DNA of 64,000 nucleotides from Chrysopilus asiliformis. Taxonomy: Eukaryota; Arthropoda; Insecta; Diptera; Rhagionidae. The notes under the pieces are model-generated. The model was not told the DNA's origin. It was given only the letters and a program-made list of their open reading frames with translations, and did not search any database. The stretch spans positions 102,354,733-102,418,732 of the forward strand of contig OZ035960.1 of the NCBI GenBank assembly GCA_964034945.1, in the 5' to 3' direction. Positions within the stretch are counted from its first letter, which is position 1; every line of letters begins with the position of its first letter. This document shows positions 1 to 10,254 of the stretch, in pieces. Made by a program: the position numbers and the translations under genes.

Positions 1-1723
1 AGTAACAGGAAAATTTCTCCCAACACTAAGCGAACTCATGGAATCAGCATTACGCGATATTACAAAGTGGGCGGAGCGCAATGGTCTTGGGGTTAACCCC
101 TCCAAAACTGAACTAGTGCTCTTCACAAGAAAAAGGAAGGTACCAACCTTTCAACTCCCAAGGATAGGAACAACCCAACTCAGTCTCTCTCCTGAGGCGA
201 AATACCTTGGTCTAATTCTGGACTCCAAACTATCTTGGAAAAGGAATACGGAAGAGAGGATGAACAAAGCGTTGTGTGCGTTCTACGCATGTAAAAAAAT
301 GATTGGAAGGAATTGGGGCACATCACCGCGCATTACCCATTGGTTATACACAGCGGTGATCAGACCTATTCTCACTTACGGATGTCTGGTTTGGTGGCCG
401 ACCATGAGGGTCAACTGCCGATATCAAACCCTTAACAAAGTACAAAGACTAGCGGCGCTAGGAATCACAGGAGCTGTTAGATCAACACCAACAGCGGGAA
501 TGGAAGCTCTACTGCACCTCATTCCCCTGAATGAGTACACGAGGTGTACGGCTGCCAAGAGTGCACTAAGGCTCAGAGAGTCCGGCCTCTGGAAGCACAG
601 TACCTTCGGTCATAATAGCATCCTTAAAAGCGATGAATGGGGTATCCCGGACTCTACGGATTACTGTATACCTCACCTGAATATGAATGTGAACTTCTCG
701 GTTTTGATTCCTGAAAGGAGACTTTGGGATCTCGGCAGCGTCATAGACGAGCAAGAGGTCTCGGTTTACACGGATGGATCTAAGACTGGAGAAGGCACAG
801 GGGCGGGAGTGTTCTCGGATAACCTTGACCTCCAAAGGAGCTACAAACTGCCTGATGAGAGCAGTGTTTTTCAAGCTGAGGTCTACGCCATAAGTGCGGC
901 TGCAAGCTTGATAATGACGAGAGAACTACCCAGAACAAGGGTTTCAATCTACGTCGACAGTCAGGCGGCAATTAAGGCACTGGATTCATCGACGATCAAG
1001 TCAAAGACCGTGTCTAATTGCCGCAGAGCACTCAATCAACTCGGCCTCCAACATGCCGTTAGACTTTGCTGGGTCCCCGGGCACAGCAACATATATGGCA
1101 ATGAGAGAGTTGACGAGCTGGCAAAACTAGGGACCGAAATGGCTATGGAGAGCGCGGATCGCTCGGTCGAAATGCCGATCGAATGCGCAAAAAGTATAAT
1201 CGATAGGAAAGGGGTGAACAACATAAATATCCGTTGGCAAACAAGGAGCGATTGTGTAATCACAAGGTCACTCTGGCCTAGATTTAATAGGAACAGAACC
1301 GACACCCTTTTGAGACTCAGTAGGACCTCCGTAAGGCTACTCACAGGCTTAATCACGGGGCACTGCCCCCTTGGCGCTATGGCCAGAAGGTGGGGCGCGG
1401 CCGCAAATGATTTTTGCCGCAGTTGTGGTGACGAGGAGGAGCCGGAGACCGTGAAACACTTACTCTGTGAGTGTCCAGCCCTACAAGCACGCCGATATGG
1501 GACGCTTGGGGCCAGATTTTACAGTGGCCTGACGGAGCTTGGCAATCACCCACTCGAGGATATGCTGAGCTTCGTCAACAAGTCGGGCTGGTTCAAATAG
1601 GATCAGCTAGTTTGATGAAAGGTCTTATGAGTACCGAAGACATCACAATGGGCCTGTAGGCCTCCGAGTGTAGCGCTGTGCTCACGCCTGGGCGCGCGCG
1701 GTCTTCTCAACCCAACCCAACCC
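1..1723 (+). mobile_element. TE1 LINE, 3' part (window-truncated), at left border of unit A
   Basis: Matches bases 34579-36301 of the longer TE1 copy almost base for base (one silent difference seen, c at 1518 versus t). It ends in a CAACCCAACCCAACCC tail at 1708-1723 and runs into AAGAATATTTTA, the same 12-bp target site that flanks the other TE1. The two TE1 copies therefore sit at the same position of the repeated unit and were copied as part of a segmental duplication, not inserted twice. The 5' part lies outside the window. Confidence 0.9.
2..1600 (+). CDS. TE1 ORF2 polyprotein, C-terminal part: RT thumb, RNase H, zinc knuckle
   Basis: Partial LINE ORF2, open from the first bases of the window and starting just after the YADD catalytic box of the reverse transcriptase. 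It holds the RT motif KYLGLILDSKLSW, then an RNase H domain with YTDGS, FQAEVYAI, YVDSQAAIKAL and WVPGHSNIYGNERVDELAK (the acidic residues and His expected for the fold), and ends with a C-terminal Cys/His knuckle (FCRSCGD...HLLCEC). The protein is the same as the C-terminal 520 residues of the ORF2 at 32555-36178. It is cut by the window edge, not by mutation. Confidence 0.92.
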   Translation, partial: VTGKFLPTLSELMESALRDITKWAERNGLGVNPSKTELVLFTRKRKVPTFQLPRIGTTQLSLSPEAKYLGLILDSKLSWKRNTEERMNKALCAFYACKKMIGRNWGTSPRITHWLYTAVIRPILTYGCLVWWPTMRVNCRYQTLNKVQRLAALGITGAVRSTPTAGMEALLHLIPLNEYTRCTAAKSALRLRESGLWKHSTFGHNSILKSDEWGIPDSTDYCIPHLNMNVNFSVLIPERRLWDLGSVIDEQEVSVYTDGSKTGEGTGAGVFSDNLDLQRSYKLPDESSVFQAEVYAISAAASLIMTRELPRTRVSIYVDSQAAIKALDSSTIKSKTVSNCRRALNQLGLQHAVRLCWVPGHSNIYGNERVDELAKLGTEMAMESADRSVEMPIECAKSIIDRKGVNNINIRWQTRSDCVITRSLWPRFNRNRTDTLLRLSRTSVRLLTGLITGHCPLGAMARRWGAAANDFCRSCGDEEEPETVKHLLCECPALQARRYGTLGARFYSGLTELGNHPLEDMLSFVNKSGWFK

Positions 1724-1735
1724 AAGAATATTTTA

Positions 1736-2500
1736 GCTTTTCACAAGAACTTATACCTCGAACCGTTATCGAGATATACAGGATTTAGCACAAATCTTAG
1801 ATCTGAAAACGCAAAAAAAACTAAATCACAACATATCGAATGAAAAAAAATCACCTAATGTATAAAAAACGCGCAATCGGTGCTTTTCACCATCCTCTTA
1901 AGTGCGCGATTAATTTTTAATTTAGCCACTGTCGGCTATTTTGTGTACGTGATTGTATTTCGGGTATAGAACTGTCGAAATATTCAAAAAAGGATCCTTC
2001 TTGAATGTTTCTTTTTCGGCATTTTTTACTTCCTTCGACAATCGACAGCTAAGCACTTTCCTTGCACTTCCACATGTTGCACTTCCCTAACTACCAAATG
2101 CCTACCTTTCATACCTTCTTTTGATGTACTGCAAAAAGAAGATAAACATAAGAAATTGCCTAAAGAATTTTGCCTTTTTCGGTGTATTTTTTCGTGGATC
2201 CTTCCCAACCTCGCTTTCTGCTCCTGTTCGGTAAATGTTCCTACATCCTTATTAGTTTGTTTTCGTCCGGTGAGGATTTTTTACTGGGATTTTTCCCAAG
2301 TTTTCCTTTTTTGGTCTCTTCAGTGTGTTTCGCTTCGTGTTTTCTTTAAAAACAGCCTGATGGCAATGTTTTTCACAAAAAAATGTCAAAGAAAAAATAC
2401 GCCATGCTAATTTTTACTATTTGTCTTCTTATATTTCCTCTTCAAGGTTTTTCGAAATTCTGTTTTACGAAATTTCAGGCCATTATGTAAATAGCGTTAA
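1736..2500. other. Non-coding start of unit A; no gene seen
   Basis: AT-rich sequence repeated almost identically at 16042-16810, 36314-37070 and 52085-52840. Short reading frames on both strands (about 60-84 codons) are kept in several units, but they overlap each other, have no recognisable domain and no coding signature. I see no RNA gene. Confidence 0.6.
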
Positions 2501-2509
2501 AGCGAGCCT

Positions 2510-2800
2510 TCACTAATTTTCACTCAAAAACGGCACTTTATTATGATAAAACCCGAACTTTTATCAACCCGCGCGGCACAGAAAAACACTTTTTCGAAAA
2601 CTAAAACGCGGCACACGACTACGAGCCTTCACTAATTCACTAATTCACTAATTGTTTTTACCGGATTCACTAATTTTTCACTCAAAAACGGCACATTATT
2701 ATGATAAAATCCGAACTTTTATCATACCCGCGCAACACAGAAAAACTATTTTTCGAAAACTAAAACGCGGCACGACTTTGACAGACATTTTTCAAAACCG
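2510..2800. repeat. 158-bp direct duplication upstream of the RRP1-like gene (unit A)
   Basis: The motif CACTCAAAAACGGCAC starts at 2521 and again at 2679, followed in both by a near-identical stretch through ATTATGATAAAA, CCGAACTTTTATCA and CGAAAACTAAAACGCGGCAC. A short run of TTCACTAA repeats lies between the two. The same pair recurs in B (16827, 16985), C and D. It sits 0.4-0.7 kb upstream of the RRP1-like start codon. Confidence 0.85.
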
Positions 2801-3010
2801 AACTTTTAACGTTAACGTTAACAATTAAATTTTATTTAAAAAACAAAATCAAACACAAAAAAACCAAAAACTGACAGCAAAAAATAAACGAAAAATTTTC
2901 TAGGTCAAAAAATGAGGTCATTTCAACGCCTACTAATCCACGTATTGACAAGTATTGATGACGTTTTGCTTACGTTTTGCATGCGACGAGGCTTTCGGTA
3001 CCCGTTCGGT

Positions 3011-3056
3011 GAGCACGAAGTGCTCAGTTGTGAGTTTTTGTCGGAGCGGCAAGACG
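3011..3056 (+). promoter_or_regulatory. Candidate core promoter of RRP1-like gene, unit A
   Basis: A perfect 6-bp-arm palindrome GAGCAC-GAA-GTGCTC (3011-3025) runs into TCAGTT (3024-3029), a match to the arthropod initiator. AGACG at 3052-3056 resembles a downstream promoter element but is one base off the canonical spacing. The site is about 160 bp upstream of the ATG and is kept in all four units (17328, 37589, 53359). No TATA box is evident. This is inference from motifs only. Confidence 0.3.
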
Positions 3057-3188
3057 TTTTTCAGCAGCAAAAAGGTAAATAAATTAAATTAAATAAAAAA
3101 AAAGTGATTAATTGTAAAAAAAAAATTGTAAATATTTTGTGAATATAAATTGTAAAGTTATTGTGAGAAAAAAAAAAGAAAAGGGAAA

Positions 3189-3800
3189 ATGTATAAAGAA
3201 TATTTAAATTGTTTGTTTTTGCCTATATTTTCAATTTTGACAAGGGACAAAATTATTAAAAATTTGACAGGAGCCAGTGACGTCAGGAAAAGCGAAATAA
3301 GGGCTCTTCGATCATTTCTTTCCGAACTGGAGGTGCGTGGCGGGTATGGTCTTCAGCGTGCCTTTGTTAATTTGTGGAAAATTATTTATATTGCAATGCG
3401 CACGTCTGAAGACCAGCACGCAGCCTACGATTTTGGTACCTTGATATTTTCCTTTTCGGACCATTCAACGCAGGTTGCTTTTTTGAAGGCTTTCATGATA
3501 GCAACCTGTGATGAATGGTCGGAAATGGAAAATACCAATAGCAGAAAAATCAGGGAATTGATGGTCGAGTTGCTTGCGAGGATGTTCTACACGTTACGGG
3601 AGCAACAATGGCGTCGGCAATTGATTGAACAGCTCACCGTAGCAGTGGAGGACATCCTTGCGAGCAACAAGATGAGCTCGAGTTTGGCTAATCTTTTCGG
3701 TTTGATATATATGGATGAGTTGGCCACAATGTGCCGCGGCAATATTCGTGGTAAGGATTTTGTGGCCATACTCAAACCATTTAAATTTCTTATGTCATAA
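3189..3800 (+). CDS. Nop52/RRP1-like protein, short paralogue (unit A)
   Basis: Single-exon reading frame of 203 codons. The protein resembles the N-terminal Nop52 domain of ribosomal RNA processing protein 1 (RRP1), a nucleolar factor in pre-rRNA processing. Visible landmarks: a basic helix near residues 20-45 (DKIIKNLTG, RALRSFL), LWKIIYIAM at 62-70, FLKAFMIATCDEW at 98-110, the helix RKIRELMVELLARM at 119-132, a tryptophan-anchored helix at 141-157, YMDELA at 174-179 and ILKPFKFLM at 194-202. Family members are several hundred residues and carry a long basic C-terminal tail, which is absent here. The chosen ATG follows an A-rich leader and is the first in frame. The reading frame is intact in all four units. 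The family call rests on recognition without a search. Whether it still works in rRNA processing is unknown. Confidence 0.72.
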   Translation: MYKEYLNCLFLPIFSILTRDKIIKNLTGASDVRKSEIRALRSFLSELEVRGGYGLQRAFVNLWKIIYIAMRTSEDQHAAYDFGTLIFSFSDHSTQVAFLKAFMIATCDEWSEMENTNSRKIRELMVELLARMFYTLREQQWRRQLIEQLTVAVEDILASNKMSSSLANLFGLIYMDELATMCRGNIRGKDFVAILKPFKFLMS

Positions 3801-3899
3801 AATTCGCAGTAACGGTAACGGTAACGGTTTTAGTACTTAAGTCAAAATTTTTCATTCAAGTTTAGACTCTGGACAGAGGCCAGAGGGGGGGTAAATGGG

Positions 3900-4013
3900 G
3901 AATTGTGGTTTGTAATAAATATTTACAAACCATTATTCTCAATTCCTACTCTTAACCTCCGAGTGGTACCCCCTGGAAACCTAGATTAGTTTCGAAATCG
4001 GGACTAATCTAGG
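3900..4013 (+). terminator. 3' end of RRP1-like gene: polyadenylation signal inside a stem-loop, plus a second hairpin
   Basis: About 105 bp after the stop codon, TGGTTTGTAA (3906-3915) pairs with TTACAAACCA (3923-3932). The loop region carries AATAAA (3914-3919), the only strong polyadenylation signal close to the gene. A second perfect hairpin, CTAGATTAGT (3981-3990) with ACTAATCTAG (4003-4012), lies just downstream. Both recur in units B, C and D. The role in 3' end formation is inferred. Confidence 0.4.
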
Positions 4014-4089
4014 GCTAATAAGAGAGGAAGAAACTTTATATATTTTCAGGTTGCCAACAGCCATTGTCTGCACAAAAAATCGTTAATTT

Positions 4090-5300
4090 TCAAAAATAGT
4101 CAAAATTTTCAGATATTAATGCCAATATCTCGAGAACGAATAAAGATAACGACTAACTGTAAAAAGGAAATGGTAGGGACTATTGTTACCCTTAATTTAT
4201 CTCTTATATACCACTACGAAAAAACGGCTAGTTTTAAAGAAAATCGAGTAATTTCGTTAATTTTGGTTTTTCATGATTTACTCCGAAACTAAGCATTTTT
4301 CGATAGTCTTACATATGACAAAAGTTGAAGATAACCAAATTTGCTACACTTTTGTCTTGAACTTGAATTCTGTATCTCGAACCGTTATCGAGATATAGCG
4401 GATTTAGCACAAATCTTAGATCTGAAAACGCAAAAAAACTAAATCACGGCATATCTCGATAACGGTTTGAGATACTGAGTTTCAGTAAAAGGCAGAATTG
4501 TAGGAAATGTTATTGTCTTCAACTTTGGTCATACATAAGACTATCGAAAAATGTGCGGTTTCGGAGTAAATCGCGAAAAACAAAAATTACCGAAAAGGTT
4601 TTTTTTCTGTCGAGAATTTTAGTTTTTCGCCATTTCCTCGAAAACTAACAGTTCTTTCGTAGTGACATGTAAGAGAGAAATTAAAGGTAATAATAGTCCC
4701 CAAAATTTTCTTTTTACAGATAGTCTTTATCTTTATTCGTTTTCGAGATATTGACATTAATATCTGAAAATTTTGATTATTTGAGTTCCGTGATTTTGGT
4801 TTTTCATGATTTACTCCGAAACTAAGCATTTTTCGATAGTCTTACATATGACCAAAGTTGAAGATAACCAAATTTGCTACACTTTTGTCTTGAACTTGAA
4901 TTCTGTATCTCGAACCGTTATCGAGATATAGCGGATTTAGCACAAATCTTAGATCTGAAAACGCAAAAAAACTAAATCACGGCATATCTCGATAACCGTT
5001 TGAGATACTGAGTTTCAGTAAAAGGAACAATTGTAGGAAATGTTATTGTCTTCAACCCTGGTCATACATAAGACTATCGAAAAATGTGCAATTTCGGAGT
5101 AAATCGCAAAAAAAACAAAAATTACCGAAAAGGTTTTTTTTGTCGAGAATTTTAGTTTTTGGCCATTTCCTTGAAAACTAGCAATTCTTTCGTAATGACA
5201 TGTAAGAAATAAATTAAAGGTAATAATAGTTCCCACTACTTGTTTTTGAGCGTCAATTTTTATCTTTATCCGTTCTCGAGATATTGTCATTATAGTGTAA
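4090..5300. repeat. Two adjacent imperfect palindromes, unit A
   Basis: Bases from about 4110 read outward as a diverged inverted repeat: the left arm (GCCAATATCTCGAGAACG, ACGAATAAAGATAA, GATTTACTCCGAAACTAAGC) reappears in reverse complement in 4440-4780, centred near 4430. A second palindrome, with a shortened left arm, follows at about 4795-5300. Direct copies of TTTTTCATGATTTACTCCG lie 533 bp apart. Many CGTTATCGAGATAT and ATCTCGATAACGG words are self-complementary. It is probably a decayed foldback transposon. Short open frames here are by-products of the repeats. Confidence 0.7.
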
Positions 5301-5963
5301 AAATATTGATTTTAGCAATTTTCTTGCGAACTAACGGTACTTTCATAGTGGTTTCCTCGACTACCAAAAGCGCTAGAACTTCAGGACCTGGCGTGTTTGA
5401 AAGAGGTTGGACCAAAACTCAACCCCGCATCATTAGCTGAAAAAGTCAAAAATGGCGTTTGGTACACGATAAGAATCAAGGGACGAAATGTCAAATTTAA
5501 TTCCTTATTATTTATCTGAAAGGACACGAAACGTTATGGTAACGTAACGAAATAACGATTTTCCAGTTTTTTCTTCAACATTGCGTTATAACGTTATAGA
5601 AATATAATTACATTACAATAATGAAAAACGTACCGATTTTTTTTTTTTTTTTGCTTTATTTTATTTTTTATTATTTTTTTGTGAAAAGTTCATCAATTAT
5701 AACCCCACAGACCTACCACCAGCATAAAATATAATTTAAAATATTGGCGTAGTATTTTTAATCATATTTTGATTTTAAATTGGACTTTGTTTTAGCCAGA
5801 TTCAGTCTATTTCAGGAGATACGAAAAAGAAAATCTTTTAACCAATTTTTTTGGTATCGAAAATATTTTTCTTTTGGTATTTCCATAAGTAGAGTGAATC
5901 TGGCGAAAGCAAACTCCGACTCACAATCAGCGACGAAAAAATTGCCTAAAATTCAATATCTTT
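5301..5963. other. Non-coding, unit A; no gene seen
   Basis: AT-rich, with a T-run at 5638-5651 and words such as ACGTAACGAAATAACG that recur near 9730-9850. Units A and B share it fully. In C and D its end (after about 5772) is the left edge of the deletion that removed the zinc-finger exons. Confidence 0.5.
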
Positions 5964-6361
5964 GAGCCTGTTCACATTGGTTGAAATAGTCCGCCTAAAT
6001 AGGACAGAAACTGGCAACATTAGGGCAAGGTGAGGAAGTGGGACTGCTGATAGGAAAATCATCCTCAATCAAAACTAAAAACTCCATTCTCAGAGTTCCG
6101 CCTGTCGTGCTCTGATTGGTTGGCTGCCACACTGAATGTGTTCCATTGTCATTATTGTTTCGGTCGTCGTCGATGCAACACGTCGCAGAGCAAAAGGCAG
6201 CCACGTATTACTTGCAATTCTTTAGAAATGTTCCGTTTCCCAAATGCTTCACGCCAGTCTGATTGCTCACAGCTACTGGTTCAAATAGTCTCAATCTGAA
6301 CACGAGCAATATTTCATCCGTCCTATTTAGGCGGACTATTTCAACCAATCTGAACAGGCTC
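5964..6361. mobile_element. 398-bp MITE with 42-bp inverted repeats (unit A)
   Basis: The ends GAGCCTGTTCACATTGGTTG and its reverse complement form inverted repeats of about 42 bp with one mismatch. The element is flanked by TTT on both sides (5961-5963, 6362-6364), a probable 3-bp target duplication. There is no transposase reading frame. The superfamily is not assigned. Confidence 0.75.
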
Positions 6362-6397
6362 TTTGATATTGACACAAAAAATGTCGTTTTTGTTGTA

Positions 6398-6966
6398 AAG
6401 GGTGGTTAAATTTTAAGGGCCGATGTTGAATGTGAACCACACCTAAACGTCAAGTTTTTTTCTGCATTTCATTTGACATTTCTCAATTTCAGACTAACTC
6501 AATTTGAACCATGGAAAGATACACAATCGAGCAACGCGTTAAAGTTATTCAGGCTTATTATGAAAATGGGCGTTCAAATCAAAATGCATATCGTGCACTT
6601 CGTGAAATACGGCCCGATGATGCCGCCAGCCCATAAACCGCACCAAACAGTCACTCTTTGTGGGTGCATTGGTTTTTCGACAATCACTCTTGGATTATCA
6701 TTCGCCCAAATGCGGATGTTCTGCTTATTGACGAATCCACTGAGGTGAAAATGTGCCTCATCACTGAAGATGATTTTCTTCGAAAATTGATCGCCCATTT
6801 TCATAATAAGCCTGAATAACTTTAACGCGTTGCTCGATTGTGTATCTTTCCATGGTTCAAATTGAGTTAGTCTGAAATTGAGAAATGTCAAATGAAATGC
6901 AGAAAAAAACTTGACGTTTAGGTGTGGTTCACATTCAACATCGGCCCTTAAAATTTAACCACCCTT
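6398..6966. mobile_element. Mariner-derived foldback element, 569 bp (unit A)
   Basis: Perfectly matching 175-bp arms (6398-6572 and 6792-6966), beginning AAGGGTGGTTAAATTTTAAG, are flanked by TA. Each arm encodes the transposase start MERYTIEQRVKVIQAYYENG. The 219-bp centre carries, on the minus strand, part of the catalytic domain (FSDEAHFHLSGFVNKQN, VWCGLWAGG), with the DDE-type aspartate in FSDEAHF. It is therefore an inverted fusion of two pieces of one mariner transposon and cannot encode a transposase. It could form a long hairpin RNA. Confidence 0.85.
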
Positions 6967-7842
6967 TATAAAGGCCGCCCTCCATTACCATGACTTCGGC
7001 AACTGCAAAAAAATAGAGACACATTTATGTGAAGATACGTTGACGAGAAAGGGAGATAAGAATCAACTGCAAAAATTTGTCGGCAACTGCAAGAATAATT
7101 TCCCCTGTTTTTTATGGCGATTTTATGGCGATTTCTACTACAATCACACATTGTCCCTGTAAGTAAATAGTAAGCACGGACACATTCAAACTGTTATTAT
7201 AGCGTGATGTCATTTTTCTCCTTCGCATGCATAGTCAAAAGCTTTGTTAACAAGCCAATTTGAACATTATATTCATAGCATAAGGTTTGATATGATTGCT
7301 ATAAAATTGTAAAACTGGAAGGGATAAAAAAGCTTAAGTATAATTATCCCTGATTGCCAAATATTTTTTCTATTCATTCGTTGTTGATTGCATGTTCCTC
7401 AGCAGTCGATACTTCTTTCTCTAGCAGGTTTTAAAAATGGAAAAAACCATAACTCGAGCAGTTTTTACTTCAAAATGTTAGCCTTTTTTTGTTTTCAGTG
7501 GAAATAAAAAGACCTATGGACGAATGCATATTAGACAACAGCGCAAACTTTTGTGTCTACTGTGCTTTTAAGTGACGCGAGTATTTTCTGGTTTGTGCCT
7601 TAGCTGAACACGTGGCGATGGGATATTAAGTTTTTGATTGAAAAATTCATGCTTCTTCTAAAATGATTTGTTTGATTTGAATTGTCTGTGTTATACATTG
7701 TTTTTGGTACAGTACACATGAAGAAAAATGTGTGTCTATAAAACTGGTGTAAAATTTTCGATTACTAGTACTTAGTAACATTTTTCTTGAATTTAGTAAT
7801 GGAGTTTATGACCACTTTGTAATTAAATAAAAAAAAACTTGA
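6967..7842. other. Non-coding, unit A; no gene seen
   Basis: AT-rich sequence between two MITEs with no recognisable coding or RNA feature. It is nearly identical to 21287-22163 in unit B and absent from C and D. Confidence 0.5.
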
Positions 7843-8298
7843 CCCTTGGAGCACAATGAATGCAACCAAGCCTCAACCATCACGCATCCAAATGTCACTT
7901 ATGAGTTTATTTCACAGAAATGATTTTGAGTGAGCACAGTGAACGCATTGAACGCAACCATCGACGCAAAAGTTGCCAAACTTTGAACTTTAACGCAACA
8001 ACTCTGCGTTGTCAGTTCATAAAGTGAGGTTGGGGAAATGTTGTTCAAGAAAAAGTTGATAGCTTTATTGCAATAACATACAAATAACAAAGATAAAGAC
8101 CAACAAAGCAAATTATCGCTTCAAAATTATCCATTTTTTATATATTTTTATATTTTAGTTCACTTTTAATTTTTCTGTGTTTGTCTCACAACGCAACAGA
8201 CGATGCTTCTATTGTGCTCAACCGCTCCTGAACTGCGTTGCGTGACAGTTCGAAGCGTCCTTAGTTGCGGCTTGGTTGCGTTCATTGTGCTCCAAGGG
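7843..8298. mobile_element. 456-bp MITE with CCCTTGGAGCACAATG ends (unit A)
   Basis: Terminal inverted repeats of about 32 bp (CCCTTGGAGCACAATGAA... on both ends), flanked by TGA at 7840-7842 and 8299-8301. The interior is rich in AACGCAAC/GTTGCGTT words, with no transposase frame. It lies 127 bp upstream of the first zinc-finger exon seen in the unit. Confidence 0.7.
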
Positions 8299-8425
8299 TG
8301 AGGTTTTTGTCGGAATCGTCTTCATAAAGCAGGCGAACTTCCAGCGTAAATTCTAAAATTCACCAAGATTTATAGCATTTTATTATGAAATAATTAATTT
8401 TATAGCATGAATTTCCGATTTTCAG

Positions 8426-8941
8426 TTTTGGGGCTCCGATAAGGATCCAAGTCGCATTGAATCTGCCATATTTGAAGATCTTGACCGTTACTGTTGGCAA
8501 CACCAACAGCCGCCGCATCCACATTCCGACCAACAATCACACGCCCAGCCGCAGACATCGGCAGATCCATCTAATGAAAATAGTTCAATTAATCAGCACT
8601 CATCGATAGTTACTGGAATTGGTAACACTGACGGTCAAATTTACACTCTGACAGTATTAAATGGTACAGAATCATGGCTAAAACGAGACCCAGATGCCCC
8701 GATCGCACCGACATTAGACTTGGATTCCCTGCTAGGCAGTTTTCCCAGTTACGTTAAATCGGAGTTTGTGTATGAAGATAGCGGATTTAGTACGGATAAT
8801 ACTAAGGATGACCTCAACCAGCAAAGTACCGGTTCTCTAGTTCCAGTGACAACCGTTGTTACCACAAATAGTACAAATTTAGCACAATTTCAAAATAACA
8901 ACAATGATTGGCACATGACCAATCATAATGTTCCTGAGCAG
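8426..8941 (+). CDS. Zinc-finger gene, internal exon 1 of 3 seen (unit A)
   Basis: Exon of 516 bp with acceptor TTTTCAG at 8425 and donor CAG|GTGAGT at 8941/8942, phase 0 on both sides. It encodes 172 residues starting FWGSDKDPSRIESAIFEDLD, with His/Gln- and Ser/Asn-rich stretches and an acidic segment (SEFVYEDSGFSTDNTKDD) of the kind found in activation domains. The start codon and upstream exons are not in the unit, so this is the 3' part of a larger gene. A and B differ here at two sites, both silent. The gene is not named with confidence. Confidence 0.8.
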
Positions 8942-9054
8942 GTGAGTGAATCAAACATTGGTAAATAAGTGTATTTTTGTCTATCCATTCTATCAATTGT
9001 TTTTTTTAAATTATAAATTTGTTAAAAGAGTATTAAGAAATTCGAATATTTCAG

Positions 9055-9201
9055 AGCTCAGCGGAATCTCTACTACGAAGTGCCTTACAAGGTAAAGGAT
9101 ATTCGAAAGGACTGCATATACAAAATGGAATCGCAATCATACCATCCGCGAATTCCATAAAAGATGACGAGCTAAGAAGAGCATTGTTTTCAACTGATCA
9201 G
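9055..9201 (+). CDS. Zinc-finger gene, internal exon 2 of 3 (unit A)
   Basis: Exon of 147 bp (49 codons) between acceptor ATTTCAG and donor CAG|GTATAA, phase 0 on both sides, so it joins exons 1 and 3 in frame. It encodes SSAESLLRSALQGKGYSKGL and onward, with no recognised domain. It is identical in units A and B, and the short 113-bp upstream intron is kept too. Confidence 0.75.
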
Positions 9202-9904
9202 GTATAACAATTAAAGCAAATATCTATCTAGTCCATGGGCGTGGGGTGACTATATTTGTTTTGGGTCAATCTGGGACTAGGTGAACAGAAAATTTTATAA
9301 AAGTTTATGGTATTTATTGAGCTAAAGTACAGTTGATTTAGACAAAACCCAACGGAAAAAATTATAAATGTGCGCCGCATGCGAAATTTTCTCAACAACA
9401 TGCGGCGCACTTATTTAAATCAAAAAATACTCGATCCCAAGCAAAAATTAATTTAAATGTTCGCGCTGTTTACCATATACAAATAGTCGAAATGGAAATT
9501 GTAAAAATACATACAAAGAAAAATGCGCCAAATCTTTTCAGTTTATATGGATTTTTTTTCGAAAAAAAATAATCTTTTTTTGCGCTTTTATAAAAAATAT
9601 TTTATCAAAAACTAGAGCCAATCTGGCCAAATCACTCTCACATTCGAAATAAATCATAAAATCTTTGGCAGCAAAATGGCTGTTATGCAGTGTTATGTGT
9701 GCGATTTTTTTTTAAATCTTCGGTTTCAATACAATTTGTAACGAAATAAAAACGTTTTAACGTAACGAAATTAAATTTTTTATTGTTACAAAACGAAATA
9801 ACGTAACGAAACAGAATTTGAATTTCGTTACAAAACGAAATGTTTAACGTTACGATTTTTTTCCGTTTGCCAGCCCTGCTATTTTGTTGTTATTCCTTTT
9901 CACA

Positions 9905-10058
9905 CCCCCCCCCCCCCCCCCTTCCACCCTTCCTCTTTGCCCGCTTCCCACCTTCCCTCCTTCCCCCTTCCCTCCTTCCCCACTTCCCCCTTCCCCCCTT
10001 GCCACCTTCCCCCCTTCCCACCTTCCCCCCTTCCCCCTTCCCTCCTTCCCCCACTCCT
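9905..10058. repeat. C/T-only tract, CCTTCCCC-type (unit A)
   Basis: A run of about 17 C is followed by about 135 bases of CTTCCCC/CCTCC repeats with few purines on this strand. The length and repeat order differ in unit B (about 24274-24425), as expected of slippage. Such mirror-symmetric homopurine/homopyrimidine DNA can form triplexes. It lies within an intron. Confidence 0.85.
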
Positions 10059-10186
10059 TACACCACAACATTGTAAACATCACCGATTTTGACGACAATG
10101 AAATTTTACCTTGAAACAAGCTTTTTAACAACCAGAGTCTTCCAAAAAAATCGATTGATCGTTTCTTTTTCTATCTCTTTTTAGTA

Positions 10187-10254
10187 CAGTGAAACCTGTA
10201 TAAGCTGGACCCTGTATTAGCTGGAATTCTATCAGTGTTATACAGGTTTCATTG
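10187..10254. mobile_element. 68-bp pogo/Tigger-like mini element (unit A)
   Basis: The ends CAGTGAAACCTGTATA and TATACAGGTTTCATTG are inverted repeats flanked by TA on both sides. The end sequence is of the kind seen in pogo/Tigger elements. Only the two ends and a short spacer remain. Confidence 0.6.

Noticed and set aside
2026..2410. 60- and 84-codon opposite-strand frames kept in three or four units
   Set aside because: Overlap each other, no domain, and unit D has an indel that changes the reading; conservation is explained by recent duplication.
4587..5290. 80-91-codon minus-strand frames in the palindromes
   Set aside because: They are related to each other only because the palindrome modules repeat; lengths change between units and no domain is visible.
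6473..6891. Two overlapping transposase-like frames as active mariner genes
   Set aside because: Each combines an N-terminus with an inverted catalytic piece from the hairpin structure; neither has the complete catalytic triad.
9850..10131. Pro/Ser-rich and Gly/Lys-rich frames through the C/T tract
   Set aside because: Low-complexity translation of a slippage-prone intronic tract; the frame changes between units A and B.
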